Source: Anodontia alba
Lineage: Eukaryota; Mollusca; Bivalvia; Lucinida; Lucinidae
Assembly: GCA_964016985.1 (NCBI GenBank)
Contig: OZ024824.1
Span: 117,572,951 to 117,636,950, forward strand
Direction: 5' to 3'
DNA length: 64,000 nt
Positions 33,368 through 44,331 of the stretch are shown piece after piece. Position numbers and translations under genes: made by a program. How positions within the stretch are numbered: position 1 is the first letter of the stretch; every line of letters begins with the position of its first letter. Under the pieces are notes generated by a model. That model searched no databases, was not told where the DNA came from, and worked only from the letters and a program-made list of their open reading frames with translations.

Positions 33368-33606
33368 TCCAGTTGTTCAAAGCATTGTTAGCTTAACAAG
33401 CTCGTTAGTGGTCAAAATGTTAGCTGTTCTAGTAAGTACAATATCTAATTAACTGGCATTTTTGCTGAAAAAATGTGAGTAGCTTTTGCAAATGCAAAAG
33501 CTACTCACATGTTTTCAGCAAACATATTAGCGTATATGCCATATTTAATTATCAAAGTTTTAACGATAGATTAACTAACGACATCATTAGCTTTGAACAA
33601 CTGGAC
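33368..33606. mobile_element. GGGCCC-ended fold-back MITE, copy 5, eroded ends
   Basis: The ends read CCAGTTGTTCAAA and TTTGAACAACTGG; the terminal GGG is lost on both sides. The inner hairpin AGTAGCTTTTGC/GCAAAAGCTACT is intact. Confidence 0.78.
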
Positions 33607-34223
33607 CAAGAATATTTTTGCTACTGTATTTACCCTAAGTATTCTGACAACTCAACTCCTTACCTTACTTGTTCTAAAATTTGAACGATACAATTTACTA
33701 CCCCATGTTATGTCTAAAAATTGCTGGATGAGTGGCAAACAGTGTAGACCCTGATGAGATGATGTGTTCTACACTGTTTGCTAAGGCCTGTCTGTCAGAA
33801 TACATACCATAAATACGACATTTCTCCATAAATATCCAACTCAAGGCACTCATTACAATCATTCAATGACTACCTACAATATTTTTTTGTGTGTGCAGCA
33901 ATAAGAAAAACATCAATAAATTTGCTTAATGAAGCATTCCTCATAGCTCCAGATAAGACGGATGGTTTTGTAAAAATATTTCCATAAAAACATATGTTGT
34001 GGGTACTCATTAGAAGCATCTCATTGAGGTCCTTCTAATGAGTAGCACAACATATGATTTCATGGAGACAAAAGAAAAATATTAACAATTTTAGCTGCAA
34101 AAGCACCTTATCTGAACTATGATTCCTGCTACATTAGAGAAGGTGACTTTGAGGCCTCTGTGCAGTCTGATTAGAGCCTTCACTGTCTGACTGCAGCATC
34201 TCTGGCTAATGCAGAATATATCC

Positions 34224-34500
34224 ATCACGAAAACATGCCTATATAATTTTGACCCTCTTAAACCCAACTTTTATATAGTAAAACTAGGGTTTACAGGGGA
34301 ATACATTATTTTTCTTATATTGCTAAAAAACATAGATTGTGGGTACTCGTTAGAACTGCCTCACCGAGGCAGTTCTAACAAGTACCCACAATCTATGTTT
34401 TGAGCAGAAATATGAAAATATCAGATTTTTTTATCTGAAAATTTTCCATTTTTTTGGTTGTAAAATTTTCAATATATTTGAATAGGCATGTTTTTGTAAT
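34224..34500. mobile_element. ACGAAAACATGCCTAT-type MITE, copy 3
   Basis: Ends CATCACGAAAACATGCC and GAATAGGCATGTTTTTGTAAT. Near-perfect hairpin TCGTTAGAACTGCCTC / GAGGCAGTTCTAACAAG. Lies about 135 bases downstream of the donor at 34635. Confidence 0.77.
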
Positions 34501-34635
34501 GAATGTTTTGGTAATGTCATTATTACACTGTGTGGCTTCGCTGGCTGATCTTGATCTTTACTGTTTGTATATATGACCCAAAAACCTTTTCTAATTGTCA
34601 AGCTTGTATAAATTCTAAAGTTAATTGGAACTTAC

Positions 34636-34811
34636 TGTTCTCTTGAAACAGCAAAAAGAGATGAGAGGAATTTGTTCTTTAGTGCCTTGTACAAGCCATC
34701 TGTACTGGCTACATGTTCTATTGTACACCTTAAAGCCTTATACCTAGACTGGGTACCAGACCTTGTGGACCAGTCTGTAGCTTCATTCACTGATACCATG
34801 TCCTTTATCAG
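34636..34811 (-). CDS. PARP4: PARP4 exon: end of regulatory helices (residues 363-420)
   Basis: The acceptor is TCTATTTCAG before 34811 and the donor a perfect ACA|GTAAGT at 34635. The product begins LIKDMVSVNEATDW and continues RYKALRCTIEHVAS, matching the LIRDMVN...YRALRCKIEHV segment of vertebrate PARP4. The first 65 bases, with about 27 bases of upstream intron including the acceptor, are the template of the tandem array at 34812-36530. Only this copy carries the second half of the exon. Phase 0 in, phase 2 out. Confidence 0.92.
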
Positions 34812-35554
34812 CTGAAATAGATAACAGAATACTGAGACTAGGTACCAAGCCCCATTGACCAATCTGTAGGGTCCCTCACTGATACCATGTCTTTAATCAG
34901 CTGAAATAGACAATATACAGAATACTCAGACTGGGTACCAGACCTCATGGACCAATCTGTAGTGTGCTCACTGATACCATGTCTTTTATCAGCTGGAATA
35001 GACAATATAAGGAATACTGGGACTGGGTACCAGACCTTATTGACAGGTCTTAACATCATTCACTGATACCACGTCTTTTATCAACTAAAATAGACAATAT
35101 ACAGAATACTATACTGAGTACCAGACCTCATGGACCAATCTGTAGTGTTGCTCACTGATACCACGTCTTTTATCAGCTGTAATAGACAATAAACAGAATA
35201 CTGGGACTGGTTACCAGACTTCATGGACCAGTCTGTAGCTTCATTCACTGATACCATGTATTCTATCAGGTGAAATAGATAATAGACAGAATACTGAGAC
35301 TAGGTACCAGACCTCATGGACCAATCTATAGTGTTGCTCACTGATACCATGTCTTTTATCAACTGAAATAGACAATATACAGAATACTAAGACTGGGTAC
35401 CAGACCTCTTGGATAAGTCTGTAGTGTCTCTAGCTTCATTCACTGATACCATGTCTTTTATCAACTGAAATAGACAATATACAGAATACATTGGATTGGA
35501 TACCAGACTTCGGTGACCAGTCTATAGCTTCATTCACTGATATCATGTCTTTTA

Positions 35555-35864
35555 ATATTGTTTGTTTGTGTTGAGGTTTTACAGCCCAGTCAACCCAATG
35601 GGGTCATGTTGAGCATGGTCAGTTTACCTAACCACACTTTTACTGGGCAGGCTTAGTCCTCTAAGCAATTAATCACTACTGTGCACATTCTTTAGCCAGA
35701 AACTGACAACTGCCCTTCTTGAATCAGCGGAAGGGAGTGAATGACTGTAGAAAATATTTCGAGATCAATCTCCATGAAAGAATATTGCCGACCTGGCAGT
35801 GATCGAACCCACAACCTCGTGATCACCAGTCAGACAGGCATCCAGCTGAGCCACTGAGGCCGGT
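35555..35864 (-). mobile_element. tRNA-derived SINE, copy 2, in the exon array
   Basis: On the minus strand it starts with a tRNA-like head (A-box TGGCTCAGCTGG, B-box GGTTCGATCAC) and ends in the shared tail TGTTGAGG...AACA type sequence with CAAACAAACAAT. It is flanked by a perfect 10-base duplication, ATGTCTTTTA (35545-35554 and 35865-35874), cut from a unit of the exon array. It is the same family as the copies at 25163 and 44000. Confidence 0.9.
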
Positions 35865-35952
35865 ATGTCTTTTATTAGCTGAAACAGACAATACACAGAT
35901 ATGTGACTGGGTACCAGACCTCATGGACCAGTCTACAGCTTCATTCACTGAT

Positions 35953-36110
35953 ACCCCAGTGGTGGATTTAGAGGGGGTTCAGGGAGTTCAGCTGAACACT
36001 GTTGAAGTCTAAATTGTTTCATTTTTATGGGGAATTCTGAGAAACATGATCAAATCGAACCCCCTCAGCAAAGTTGAGCCCCTTTTTAAAATTCCTGGAT
36101 CCATCTCTAT
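35953..36110. mobile_element. short hAT-like non-autonomous insert in the exon array
   Basis: A stretch of about 157 bases unlike the 92-bp unit splits one copy. It begins CCAGTGGTGGATTTAG and ends CCTGGATCCATCTCT, imperfect inverted ends resembling the CAGTGGCGGATCCAG ends common in hAT MITEs. The exact target duplication is not clear. Confidence 0.45.
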
Positions 36111-36716
36111 ACAATGTCTTTATCAACTGAAATAGATAATATACAGAATACTAAGACTAAGGTACCAGACCTCAAAGACCAATCTATAGCTTCATTCACT
36201 AATATCATGTCTTTTATCAGCAGAAATAGATAATATACAGAATACTGAGACTGGCTACCAGACCTCATGGACCAGTCTGTAGCTTCACTCAGTGAAACCA
36301 TGCCTTTCACCAACGGAAATAGACAATATACAGAATAATTAGACTTGGTACCAGACCTCATGGACCAATCTGTAGGTTCATTCACTGATACCATGTCTTT
36401 TATCAGTTGAAATAGATAATATACAGATACTTAGACTGGGTACAAGACTTCAGGGAGCAGTCTGTAACTTCACTCACTGATAATATGTCTTTTATCAACT
36501 GAAGTAGGCAATATACAGAATTTGGTGACCAGATCTCATGAATCCTTTAGCAGCTCAAATCAGACAACATGCCTTCCATGCATCATCTAACATAATAGAC
36601 AGAATATTCAGACTTGATCTGGGTCTTTTTTACCAACATATGGCATAACAACCATATCTTCTGTTATACACTATTTGTCTTACCCTCAAGCAGCTGATCT
36701 GGAACTTCAATATAGG

Positions 36717-37080
36717 GTTTTACATGCATTAACATTCGCCAGGTCCCATGGGAGGTGTTGAAAACCGAGGCCGAAGGAACCTGGCAAATGTTAATGCATT
36801 GAAAAACCATGTTTGATAGCTATTATTGCATAAAAACTGAAAACATTTGTTACATTTTGCGTTATGTCTTGCACTATTTTGTTTTGCCTTTTCACCGATG
36901 TCACCATGTACTATGCTTGTTCTAGGGCAGGACAGTACACATCTCGTGACGGCAGCAATTCTGTGGCCCCGGCATGATCATATTGAAAGTTGCGTAGCTG
37001 TGCATTAACAGTGCATGAATTGCCTTGTTAATACACAGCTTTTTTTATTAATAACATGCGACACTGCTTTTTATGCAATA
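36717..37080. mobile_element. two-hairpin fold-back element, copy 2, inverted
   Basis: Contains ATGCATTAACATTCGCCAGG, GGAGGTGTTGAAAACCGAGG and the central AGTACACATCTCGTGACGGC in opposite orientation to 10543-10970. The large inner hairpin has lost one arm. Confidence 0.68.
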
Positions 37081-37664
37081 ATGTCCATACATGCTCAAAG
37101 CTGAATTGCTTAGCATGGCCCAAATGCCTTCCACCTGTATACTTTCATGCAACTTTTTGTTTGTTTTCTCTTGGTTTGTTCATTTGGTTTTGGACAAAGA
37201 TGTAATTAAACCCTTACTACTGCCTTAAATTAGTTCATTTTAGAAGGGAAACTACAAAAAGGGTAATTGGCAAACAGTGTAGAATCAGATCAGATGCCAC
37301 AGAATTTGGTATCTAATCAGGGTCTACACTGTTTGCATTAAATACAGGAATTTCTATAAAATATAGTTATATTAAACAAATAAACAGATACCCTGCTATT
37401 GTAAAAAGCCTGGTCAAAAGAGTTGTGGTAGAAGAGTCCTCTTGATGTAAATGGGTTAGGATCGAGGGCTATGTTCCATGATTGTGGCCATTCCTGGGTA
37501 TTACCATAGTTACTCTTTTAATATTAACACAGAAACAACTTTTAATGCATAATAGATTATCAACAGATCTACAGTGGGTATCAAACACACCTGAGACATA
37601 CAGAGATAATACCATAACACATGACAACAAGATGCTTTTTGATAAAATATCCATACTGTAGACG

Positions 37665-37799
37665 AGCACCTTAGCAGAGCGGTTAGAGCGTTTGACTGCA
37701 GAGGTGAAGATTGTGGGTTTGAGCCCAACTCATACTATCGACTAAAAAACTTGCTGTTCACCCTGACCCAGCAGTTTATGGGTATACTTCATGGGAAGG
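37665..37799 (+). mobile_element. second tRNA-like SINE fragment
   Basis: Contains an A-box-like TAGCAGAGCGGTTAGAGCG and, about 40 bases on, a B-box-like GGGTTTGAGCCC. The tail is unlike the 305-bp SINE family, so it is a different tRNA-derived repeat. A TTAA-flanked MITE directly follows at 37800. No intact tRNA cloverleaf ending was seen, so it is not called a tRNA gene. Confidence 0.5.
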
Positions 37800-38012
37800 T
37801 TAACCCTTGTCCTGCTGAATAAATTAAGATGCCACACCCACATCTAATTTTTAGCCAATCAGATTACTTGATCCAGATTGTTGATATAAATTCACATACT
37901 CAATGGCAAGCAGTGCAGATCCAGATCAGTTGGCTTCTTCAGAAGCCAACTGATCTGGATCTACACTGTTTGCAAAAAAGGACATATCCGGGTTCAGCAG
38001 GACAAAGGTTAA
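37800..38012. mobile_element. TTAA MITE, CCCTTGTC family
   Basis: TTAACCCTTGTCCTGCTGAA at 37800 and TTCAGCAGGACAAAGGTTAA at the right, with an intact core hairpin AGTTGGCTTCTTC/GAAGCCAACT. It sits directly against the tRNA-like repeat at 37665. Confidence 0.85.
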
Positions 38013-38233
38013 AGGCAGTGAAAGACAAGGACCCCAACTTCCTAGACAAGGACTGCTCTAACTACCACTGCCCATATGGCTGCAAGGCTATGGGGAAACC
38101 TTTACTTTTAACCCTATTATCATTGCAATAGAAGATCCTACTTGCTGCAGGTGCTAAATAATTCTCTTGACTTGGACTTGAATTTGTATTTGAACTAGGA
38201 GACATATAACTGACTTTTATTTTGTATATGTAC

Positions 38234-38401
38234 CTGACATAAATCTTGTTTCCTTGATAGCCAAGCTTTGTTAGGAGAAGTCACTCTGTGTTCCTTATTA
38301 TGTGGAATAAGTGTGTAGAACTCTGTCACCAGCTCTGATGTAGTGTTGTTATTATCTAGTGCTTCTTTGATCTGTTTTAATACGGCTTCAGCTTTCTCAA
38401 C
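38234..38401 (-). CDS. PARP4: PARP4 exon: regulatory helices (residues 307-362)
   Basis: 56 codons, phase 0 on both sides, acceptor CTGTGTTAG and donor GTCAG then GTACAT. The product VEKAEAVLKQIKEAL followed by ELVTEFYTLIPHN and ends SRKQDLCQ. The FYxLIPH motif is the hallmark of the PARP helical regulatory domain. In PARP1 this domain blocks NAD access until DNA is bound; its role in PARP4 is less certain. Confidence 0.93.
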
Positions 38402-38440
38402 CTAACACAGAATAATACAATAAACCTCAAATATCATATT

Positions 38441-38636
38441 TTAACCCTTAAAGCACTTAATCACAACTGCAGCAGAAGACAATTTTTTATTTTTTTATTT
38501 TTCAGAGAGGACAAGTCTTGACATTTCATGTGTATCGTCTGCTTGGCAGGCGATTCACAAGAAATGTCAAGACTTGTTTTCTCTGAAAAATAAAAAAAAA
38601 AAAAGAATGTCGTCTGCTACAAATTTTAAGGGTTAA
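38441..38636. mobile_element. TTAA MITE with GACATTTCATGTG hairpin
   Basis: TTAACCCTTAAAGCAC at the left and TTTTAAGGGTTAA at the right. The central arms are CAAGTCTTGACATTTC and GAAATGTCAAGACTTG. Its left end is about 40 bases upstream of the acceptor of the PARP4 exon at 38401. Confidence 0.8.
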
Positions 38637-39608
38637 TTACTTACCCTAAGTATCAGACAGACAGGCCCAAAAAATGGTGTAGATCCTGATCAGACGCAGC
38701 AGAATATGGCATCTGATCAGTACCAACACCGTTTACCACTCATCCATCATTTTTAGACACATCAACAGCTAACAAAATAGACTTGTTCAAATTTATAGTA
38801 AGAAGTCTGTATTCATGGTAAAAACAGTACATGACAGACAGGTCTAAGCAAACAGTTGTAGACCCAGATCAGATGCTGCTAGATTGCTGCATCTCATCAG
38901 GGGCCACACTGTTTGGCACTCATTCAAGTTTTTAGACACAACATGGTATACAGTATTCTTGACATCACAAGGTTAAACAGACTTCTGCTAGTATTATTTT
39001 ATCAATTTATGTCAAATAGAATCAAGCAATTCAACAAAGCTGTGCAAGAAATTTGATGGAATTCGAGCGGTACAATCAAAATATGTGTCAGCACATGAGA
39101 AAAGGGTATTTATCACATAGGTGACCAGCAAAAAAAACTCAGACGAGTCTGTGCATAAGTGCAGTCTCACCAGAGCATTTGCTGTTTGCAGAAATGTAGT
39201 AGAGACTTTGAGGAAGCTTCAGGCAAAAATGTATGTCTGTAAACCAAATAGGGGACTGCTCATGCACATTTGAAGACCCACAAACCGGAAAACTGTAAGG
39301 TACCTTTTTTCGTGAGCCAGCTCATATATGCAGGTAATGATGAATAAAATGCTTGAGTAATATAGAGCATACAAATGTACCCATAAGTTTGTTACCATAG
39401 CAATAAAAATATATATCTATCAATGAATCAACACAATGCACATTAACATCCCATTATCTTCTATTTACATATCAAGTGTACAGTTTCATCAAGTGTTATA
39501 AAGGTAGCTTTAGTAGTTTTTTGAGTCATCACAAGACTCAGTGTTTTCTGGTGCAAGTACAGTAAAATTCCACCAATAGGACCATCTTTAAGACTGCCTT
39601 AAAGCGGT

Positions 39609-39833
39609 CTTATTAATTGTTGTCTGCTTTGTCATCTGCTAGTGATTTTAAAAGTCATTTTTGCAAACAGTGTGGACCCAGATCAGACTGCTCCTCTAGG
39701 AGCAGTCTGATCAAGGTCCAGACTGTTTGCCTGTATGTAAAAATAGGTTTGAAAAGTTTGCAAGAACATTCAGCAGACAACATAAACAGACGACATTTTC
39801 AGATGCAGTTTTTTTTGGCATTTTAAGGGTTAA
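39609..39833. mobile_element. TTAA MITE, CCCTTAAAGC family, left end lost
   Basis: Homologous to 40449-40694 from GTTGTCTGCTTTGTCATC onward with the same hairpin, ending TTTTAAGGGTTAA. The first bases are replaced. Confidence 0.75.
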
Positions 39834-39995
39834 TATTCAATATGTAAAGAAAGAAACCATTTTGGACTCGCAAAAGCAGGTCTAAATTACAGACAGGTCT
39901 TTATAGCAGAATTTTACTGTTTATATGCAGATAAGCAGATGGATGGGAAGAAAAAAAAAAAAAAAAAAAAAAAATGGCATCAGCTAACTGCAAAC

Positions 39996-40133
39996 CTGTT
40001 CTGATTTGACTGAGGTCACAGGAACACTAATTATGCTCTCCAGTTCTCCCATTGCCTCTCTCCAAACATGCTCTACCAACTCTCCAACAGGGGGAGACAC
40101 TGTTTCAGCTTCTAAACCCAGCTCAGACATCAT
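39996..40133 (-). CDS. PARP4: PARP4 exon: start of PARP regulatory helices (residues 261-306)
   Basis: 46 codons, phase 0 at both ends, acceptor TTTCTCACAG and donor GAACAG then GTTTGC. The sequence reads MMSELGLEAETVSPPVGELV then EHVWREAMGELESIISVPV, matching the helical segment of vertebrate PARP4 just before the regulatory domain (L-V-E-x-x-W-x-E-A-x-G). The internal ATG pair is not a start; the frame continues from the previous exon. Confidence 0.9.
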
Positions 40134-40448
40134 CTGTGAGAAACAAAAAAGCTGACTTTACATCTACTCATTCAAATACCCCATTATTTTGCAGCAAATA
40201 AAATTCTTTTGAAAATGACATATCTATTATGAGTTTAATAGGTGATACCTATATCTGCGCATCCAAATTTATCATCACTTGCTTCATATGTAGGGTAACC
40301 TATTACCCATTCACTAACAAATTTCCTTTTTTCACTAACCAAAACCTCTACTTTAACCTCTGACATCAAAATAATGATATTTTACAGCTTCTTCTCCATC
40401 TCCAAAAGAATGTTGTCTTTTCCAGCTTTGTGTCAGAATGACAATAAA

Positions 40449-40694
40449 TTAACCCTTAAAGCACCAATCACAACAATTGTCATCTGCTTTGTCATCTGCT
40501 TGTGATTTTTAAAGTCATTTCTGCAAACAGTGTGTACCCAGATCAGACTGCTCCTTTAGGAGCAGTCTGATCTGGGTCCACACTGTTTGCCTATATGCAA
40601 AAAGTATGTTTGAAAAGTTTGCAAGTAGATGCAGTAGATGACATAAACAGACAACATTTTCAGATGCAGTTTTTCTTGGGGTTTTAAGGGTTAA
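40449..40694. mobile_element. TTAA MITE, CCCTTAAAGC family
   Basis: TTAACCCTTAAAGCACC at the left and TTTTAAGGGTTAA at the right. The core is a hairpin with arms CAGATCAGACTGCTCCT and AGGAGCAGTCTGATCTG and the CAAACAGTGTG motif seen in other families. Confidence 0.82.
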
Positions 40695-41243
40695 CCTCTG
40701 ACATCAAAATAAAGATATTTTACAGCCTTTTCTGCAGTCTCCAAAAGAATGTTATCTTTCCAAGCATAGTGTCAGAATGACAATAAATTAAAAATCATTT
40801 GTGAAACTACAGACATTCTAAAAATCTGCTATTTAATACACAAATATAACATTAGTGTGCAAGGAAAAAAGAATAATTTGATTGCATCATCTTAGATGTT
40901 TTTGGACTTAAAAAAGGACCACATTTTAAAATGCCCCGACTTTCTTACTATCACAGAAATCACAGAAATGCTTACATTATTACATAACCAAAACAATCTA
41001 AAACATTTATATAAACATCAAATTTCAGTTACACCTATCTTCTGTTACACAATGAGTTTATTGGTATGCAGATAGCAAGCCAAACTGCCTCTGTCAATTT
41101 TGGGAACTGCAATTTCGAGGCCACAGTTCCCCTAGATGCACGTAATATTTTTTACAGGTATTTTTCTATACTGCAAAAGCAGACTGTATTTAGTTTTCAT
41201 GTACCGTTAACAAATAATACTACAGCCTGTGGACCACCCATAC

Positions 41244-41520
41244 CATCACGAAAATTTGCCTATATAATTTTGAACCCCTTAAATCCCACTTTTATATAGT
41301 AAAACCGGGGTTTACAGGGGTATACATTATTTTTCTTATTTCTGCTCAAAAACATAGATTGTGGGTACTCGTTAGATCTGCCTGAGCAAGGGGGTTCTAA
41401 TTAGTAGCCACAAGCTATGTTTTGAGCAGAAATATGAAAAATATCAGAATTTTTATCTGAAAACTTTCAGTTTTTGGTGGTGAAATTTTCAATATATTTG
41501 AATAGGCATGTTTTTGTAAT
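41244..41520. mobile_element. ACGAAAACATGCCTAT-type MITE, copy 4
   Basis: Same order as copy 3: CCATCACGAAAATTTGCC at the left, AATAGGCATGTTTTTGTAAT at the right; the hairpin arms have diverged. Confidence 0.74.
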
Positions 41521-41910
41521 AGATAGGAGAAATCACTTATAAAACTGAATTGATCTTTGTTCTGTGTACATGCATTTATTATTTGATCTGAAATTGCTGG
41601 TTATCTAGTTGCAAGTAGTTGATGTACACCATGTAAAAAAATACTGAAATTTTGTTACAGAACAGGGCTAACACAGCACTGACAAGGCAAAAGTGTAGAC
41701 CTAAACATGAGCAGGTTTCACAATTATTTTGTCTGGGCCTTGCATGACTTGCATGGCTCTCAAATCTTGGAAACATATGCTGGTTTGTCAGTTTCAATCC
41801 TTGCACCTTGTCTCTAAACAATTAATAAGAAAGTGTAGTTTGAATGCATCATTTTCATGTTGTTTGTTTTACCTGACTAGTGCATACATGCCATTAATTG
41901 TTGACAGACA

Positions 41911-42172
41911 TCTGTGAGATTTTGAAAATTTTTAGGGGAGATTTGATGAAATTCTGTGAGATTTTTATGAAAATCACTTTCAAGCTTATATAAGTAAGTT
42001 AAAAACCATTATTTTAATGAATTAAGCTTGGGACAGCCATGCTAATGTGTGGTTTATTTCTAGTTCTTCAAAAAGTAGCTTATTAAATGGTATGAAAATT
42101 CTGTGAGATTTGAAAATCTTATGGGAAATGGGGTCCAGAAGTGCCAAAATTCTGTGAGATTTTGTCTCACAG
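41911..42172. repeat. scattered TTCTGTGAGATTT motif
   Basis: TTCTGTGAGATTT or a close variant appears five times within about 260 bases, once paired with its inverse (AAAATTCTGTGAGATTTTG, TCTCACAG). Purpose unknown. Confidence 0.45.
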
Positions 42173-42306
42173 TGTGAGGTATGGCATGTATGCTAGTGTG
42201 CAGGATTGTATGGACATCATTTCGAGGGTTGAGCGCAAGACTATGGTAATGCAAACATATTTTTGAAACCCTTGTTTAGGGGCAACTTGGACCCCTTTGT
42301 AAACAA

Positions 42307-42355
42307 TGCAAATTTAGGTGCCATTGCTCATACGAGCAATGGCACCTAAATTTTC
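42307..42355. repeat. perfect hairpin
   Basis: Arms AATTTAGGTGCCATTGCTC and GAGCAATGGCACCTAAATT with a four-base loop (ATAC). No further repeat copies in the window. Confidence 0.8.
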
Positions 42356-43244
42356 ATTGTTTACAGATTGAAATGTTGTAATCTTCATAACGCCTTCATG
42401 GTGAGGAGATTAGGTTTGGGGAAAAACAACCATCTGACTTACGCCAGTCTTGCGATCAACCCTCAATTTGTGACGTATGCACATCAGCGTTTGTCCAACT
42501 TTTTGGGGGATAATATCTTGATATCAGTAAAGACAAACATTAAATCCAAGTATTTTTACACTTTCTACTTAACCATATGCTCATAATATTTAACTTTTGA
42601 TCGACAACTGCTCCCTGATCAACAACTGGTACCACGACAATGTATATTGACTAATGTCTAAACATAAATATAGTCAAACCTGTGTGAAGCAAGCATCACA
42701 AGTACAGCTAAAACATGGTTGCTTAAGACAACTGCTTGCTTAATACAGGTAAAGGGGCTCTTACACGGTATAGGAAATTTACATTGGTTTCTGCCCACGC
42801 TTGGAATTGGATGAAATTCTGCACAGTGGTTGCCTAGGGTATAACACTGATGATTATGAGGCATTGGCTTTTAAATGTAGTTCCATTGTAAATTTATGGT
42901 GTTTGTACGCGCCCACTACCAAATCAGGGGGTGCCCTAATATTAACCTTCGTACAGTAAACAGGATTTCATTTTTCAGATGTTGGAATGTTTTATTAATT
43001 AAGACCATTATTAGTACATGTTTTGATACTATGGATGGCTTCATGTACTTAGCAATAGTGTTGGAGCAATAACATAAGTTGAACGGTAGCCCCATATTTC
43101 AGCTGCAGATTATGTATTCATCCAAATATTATCTGCAATTTTACCAAGACACCATTTCAGCATAAAAATTTTCCGTATGTATTAGAAATAAACACATGAA
43201 ATTTCATAAAAATTGAAGACCGGTAACATGTTGTTTGAACAGCC

Positions 43245-43985
43245 TGAATACATATAGTCCTGAGTCGGCAAAATATGAAATTACCCAATACTCATGTATA
43301 AGTAGTATCGTGTAAGGTCAACTTATCAATACCTTTCAATTTGGATTACCATGATATAGTATGATTTGTATAAGAAGTTGATACCATAATTGTACATATT
43401 CATTTATAACCAGTTGACTGAATTGCACCTTGTTGAACACCATGTCCAAAAAAAACTTTTCGTTTACATGATCTGGACCATGCAGAACACTAAGTCCAAG
43501 TTCTCTGTATCTGTATATATAGGATTGCACTTCAAATACTTGACTGTGGAAGTATTTATCAGATAATAAAAAGCAGATAACAGTCTTGTAACTGATGATG
43601 ATGATTATGAAACCTCGGTCTAGCTTTAAAGTTACTCGTTCAGGCAGATAGGCATGGTGGGCACAACTTGCTTACCAAGTAATGATTACTATCCTAGGAT
43701 ACCTGATTAAAATCTTCAGGGTCCATGTCTGTTGATTTCAACATTCAGAATTGTCAATCTTCAATGGATTTATGAGTAAATACAACAATGTTGACTTCTT
43801 GTCCAAAAATCAACTATAAACTTTGGTGTAAACTGGATAAATGCCCAAAAACTAACAGAGTATCAAAAAGAATTGATATAAACAGGCAATACTGTGACTA
43901 CTTGTTCACACATAGTAAATAAAAAAAAAAAAGCATACGATTGTCAAAACCACAGCAGAAGATTTCACATCTGGTACAAAACACA
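43245..43985. other. no feature recognised
   Basis: Interior of the long-inverted-repeat element, between its left arm and the SINE at 44000. Short open frames show no similarity I recognise. Confidence 0.6.
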
Positions 43986-43999
43986 CACGAAGACACTCA

Positions 44000-44308
44000 T
44001 TGGCCGGCCTTGGTGGTTCAGTTGGATGCGCCGTCCGACTGGAGACCAGGAGGTCGCGAGTTCAACCCCCGCCGAGGTCGGCAACATTCTTTCGTGGAGA
44101 TTGATCATGAAATATTTTCTACGGTCATTCTCTCCCTTCTGCTGATTCAAGAAGGGCAGTTGTCAGTTTCTGGCGAAAGAATGTGCACAATACTGGTTAA
44201 CCGCTTAGAGGACTAAGCCTGCCCAGTAAACGTGTGGTTAGGTAAACTGACCGCGCTCGACATGACCCCACTGGGTTGACTGGGCCGTAAAACCTCAACA
44301 CAAACAAA
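44000..44308 (+). mobile_element. tRNA-derived SINE, copy 3
   Basis: Plus-strand element with A-box TGGTTCAGTTGG and B-box GAGTTCAACCC in the first 80 bases, and a tail ending AACCTCAACACAAACAAA. Flanked by a perfect 12-base duplication CGAAGACACTCA (43988-43999 and 44309-44320). It lies inside the 6.35-kb long-inverted-repeat element. Confidence 0.92.
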
Positions 44309-44331
44309 CGAAGACACTCAATATTGAAAAC

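Larger units (their letters stand above)
34812..36530 (-). repeat. tandem array of about 14 partial copies of a PARP4 exon
   Basis: The intron before the exon at 34636-34811 holds a head-to-tail array with a period of about 92 bases. Each unit contains the first 65 bases of that exon (encoding LIKDMVSVNEATDWSMRSGT-like peptide) and about 27 bases of intron with its acceptor (TGTCTATTTCAG-like). Copies differ by scattered substitutions and small indels. A tRNA-SINE (35555-35864) and a short hAT-like insert (about 35953-36110) interrupt the array. Several runs of two or three units stay open in the coding frame. The second half of the exon is absent from all extra copies. Confidence 0.9.

Noticed and set aside
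34812..36530. CRISPR-like or leucine-rich-repeat-like array
   Set aside because: The units are direct copies of the PARP4 exon edge without unique spacers, and the organism is an animal.
37665..37740. tRNA gene
   Set aside because: A- and B-box-like words are present, but no full cloverleaf or acceptor stem can be drawn; better explained as a tRNA-derived SINE.
44000..44080. tRNA gene
   Set aside because: It is the head of a 309-bp SINE with a target duplication and two further copies in the window.
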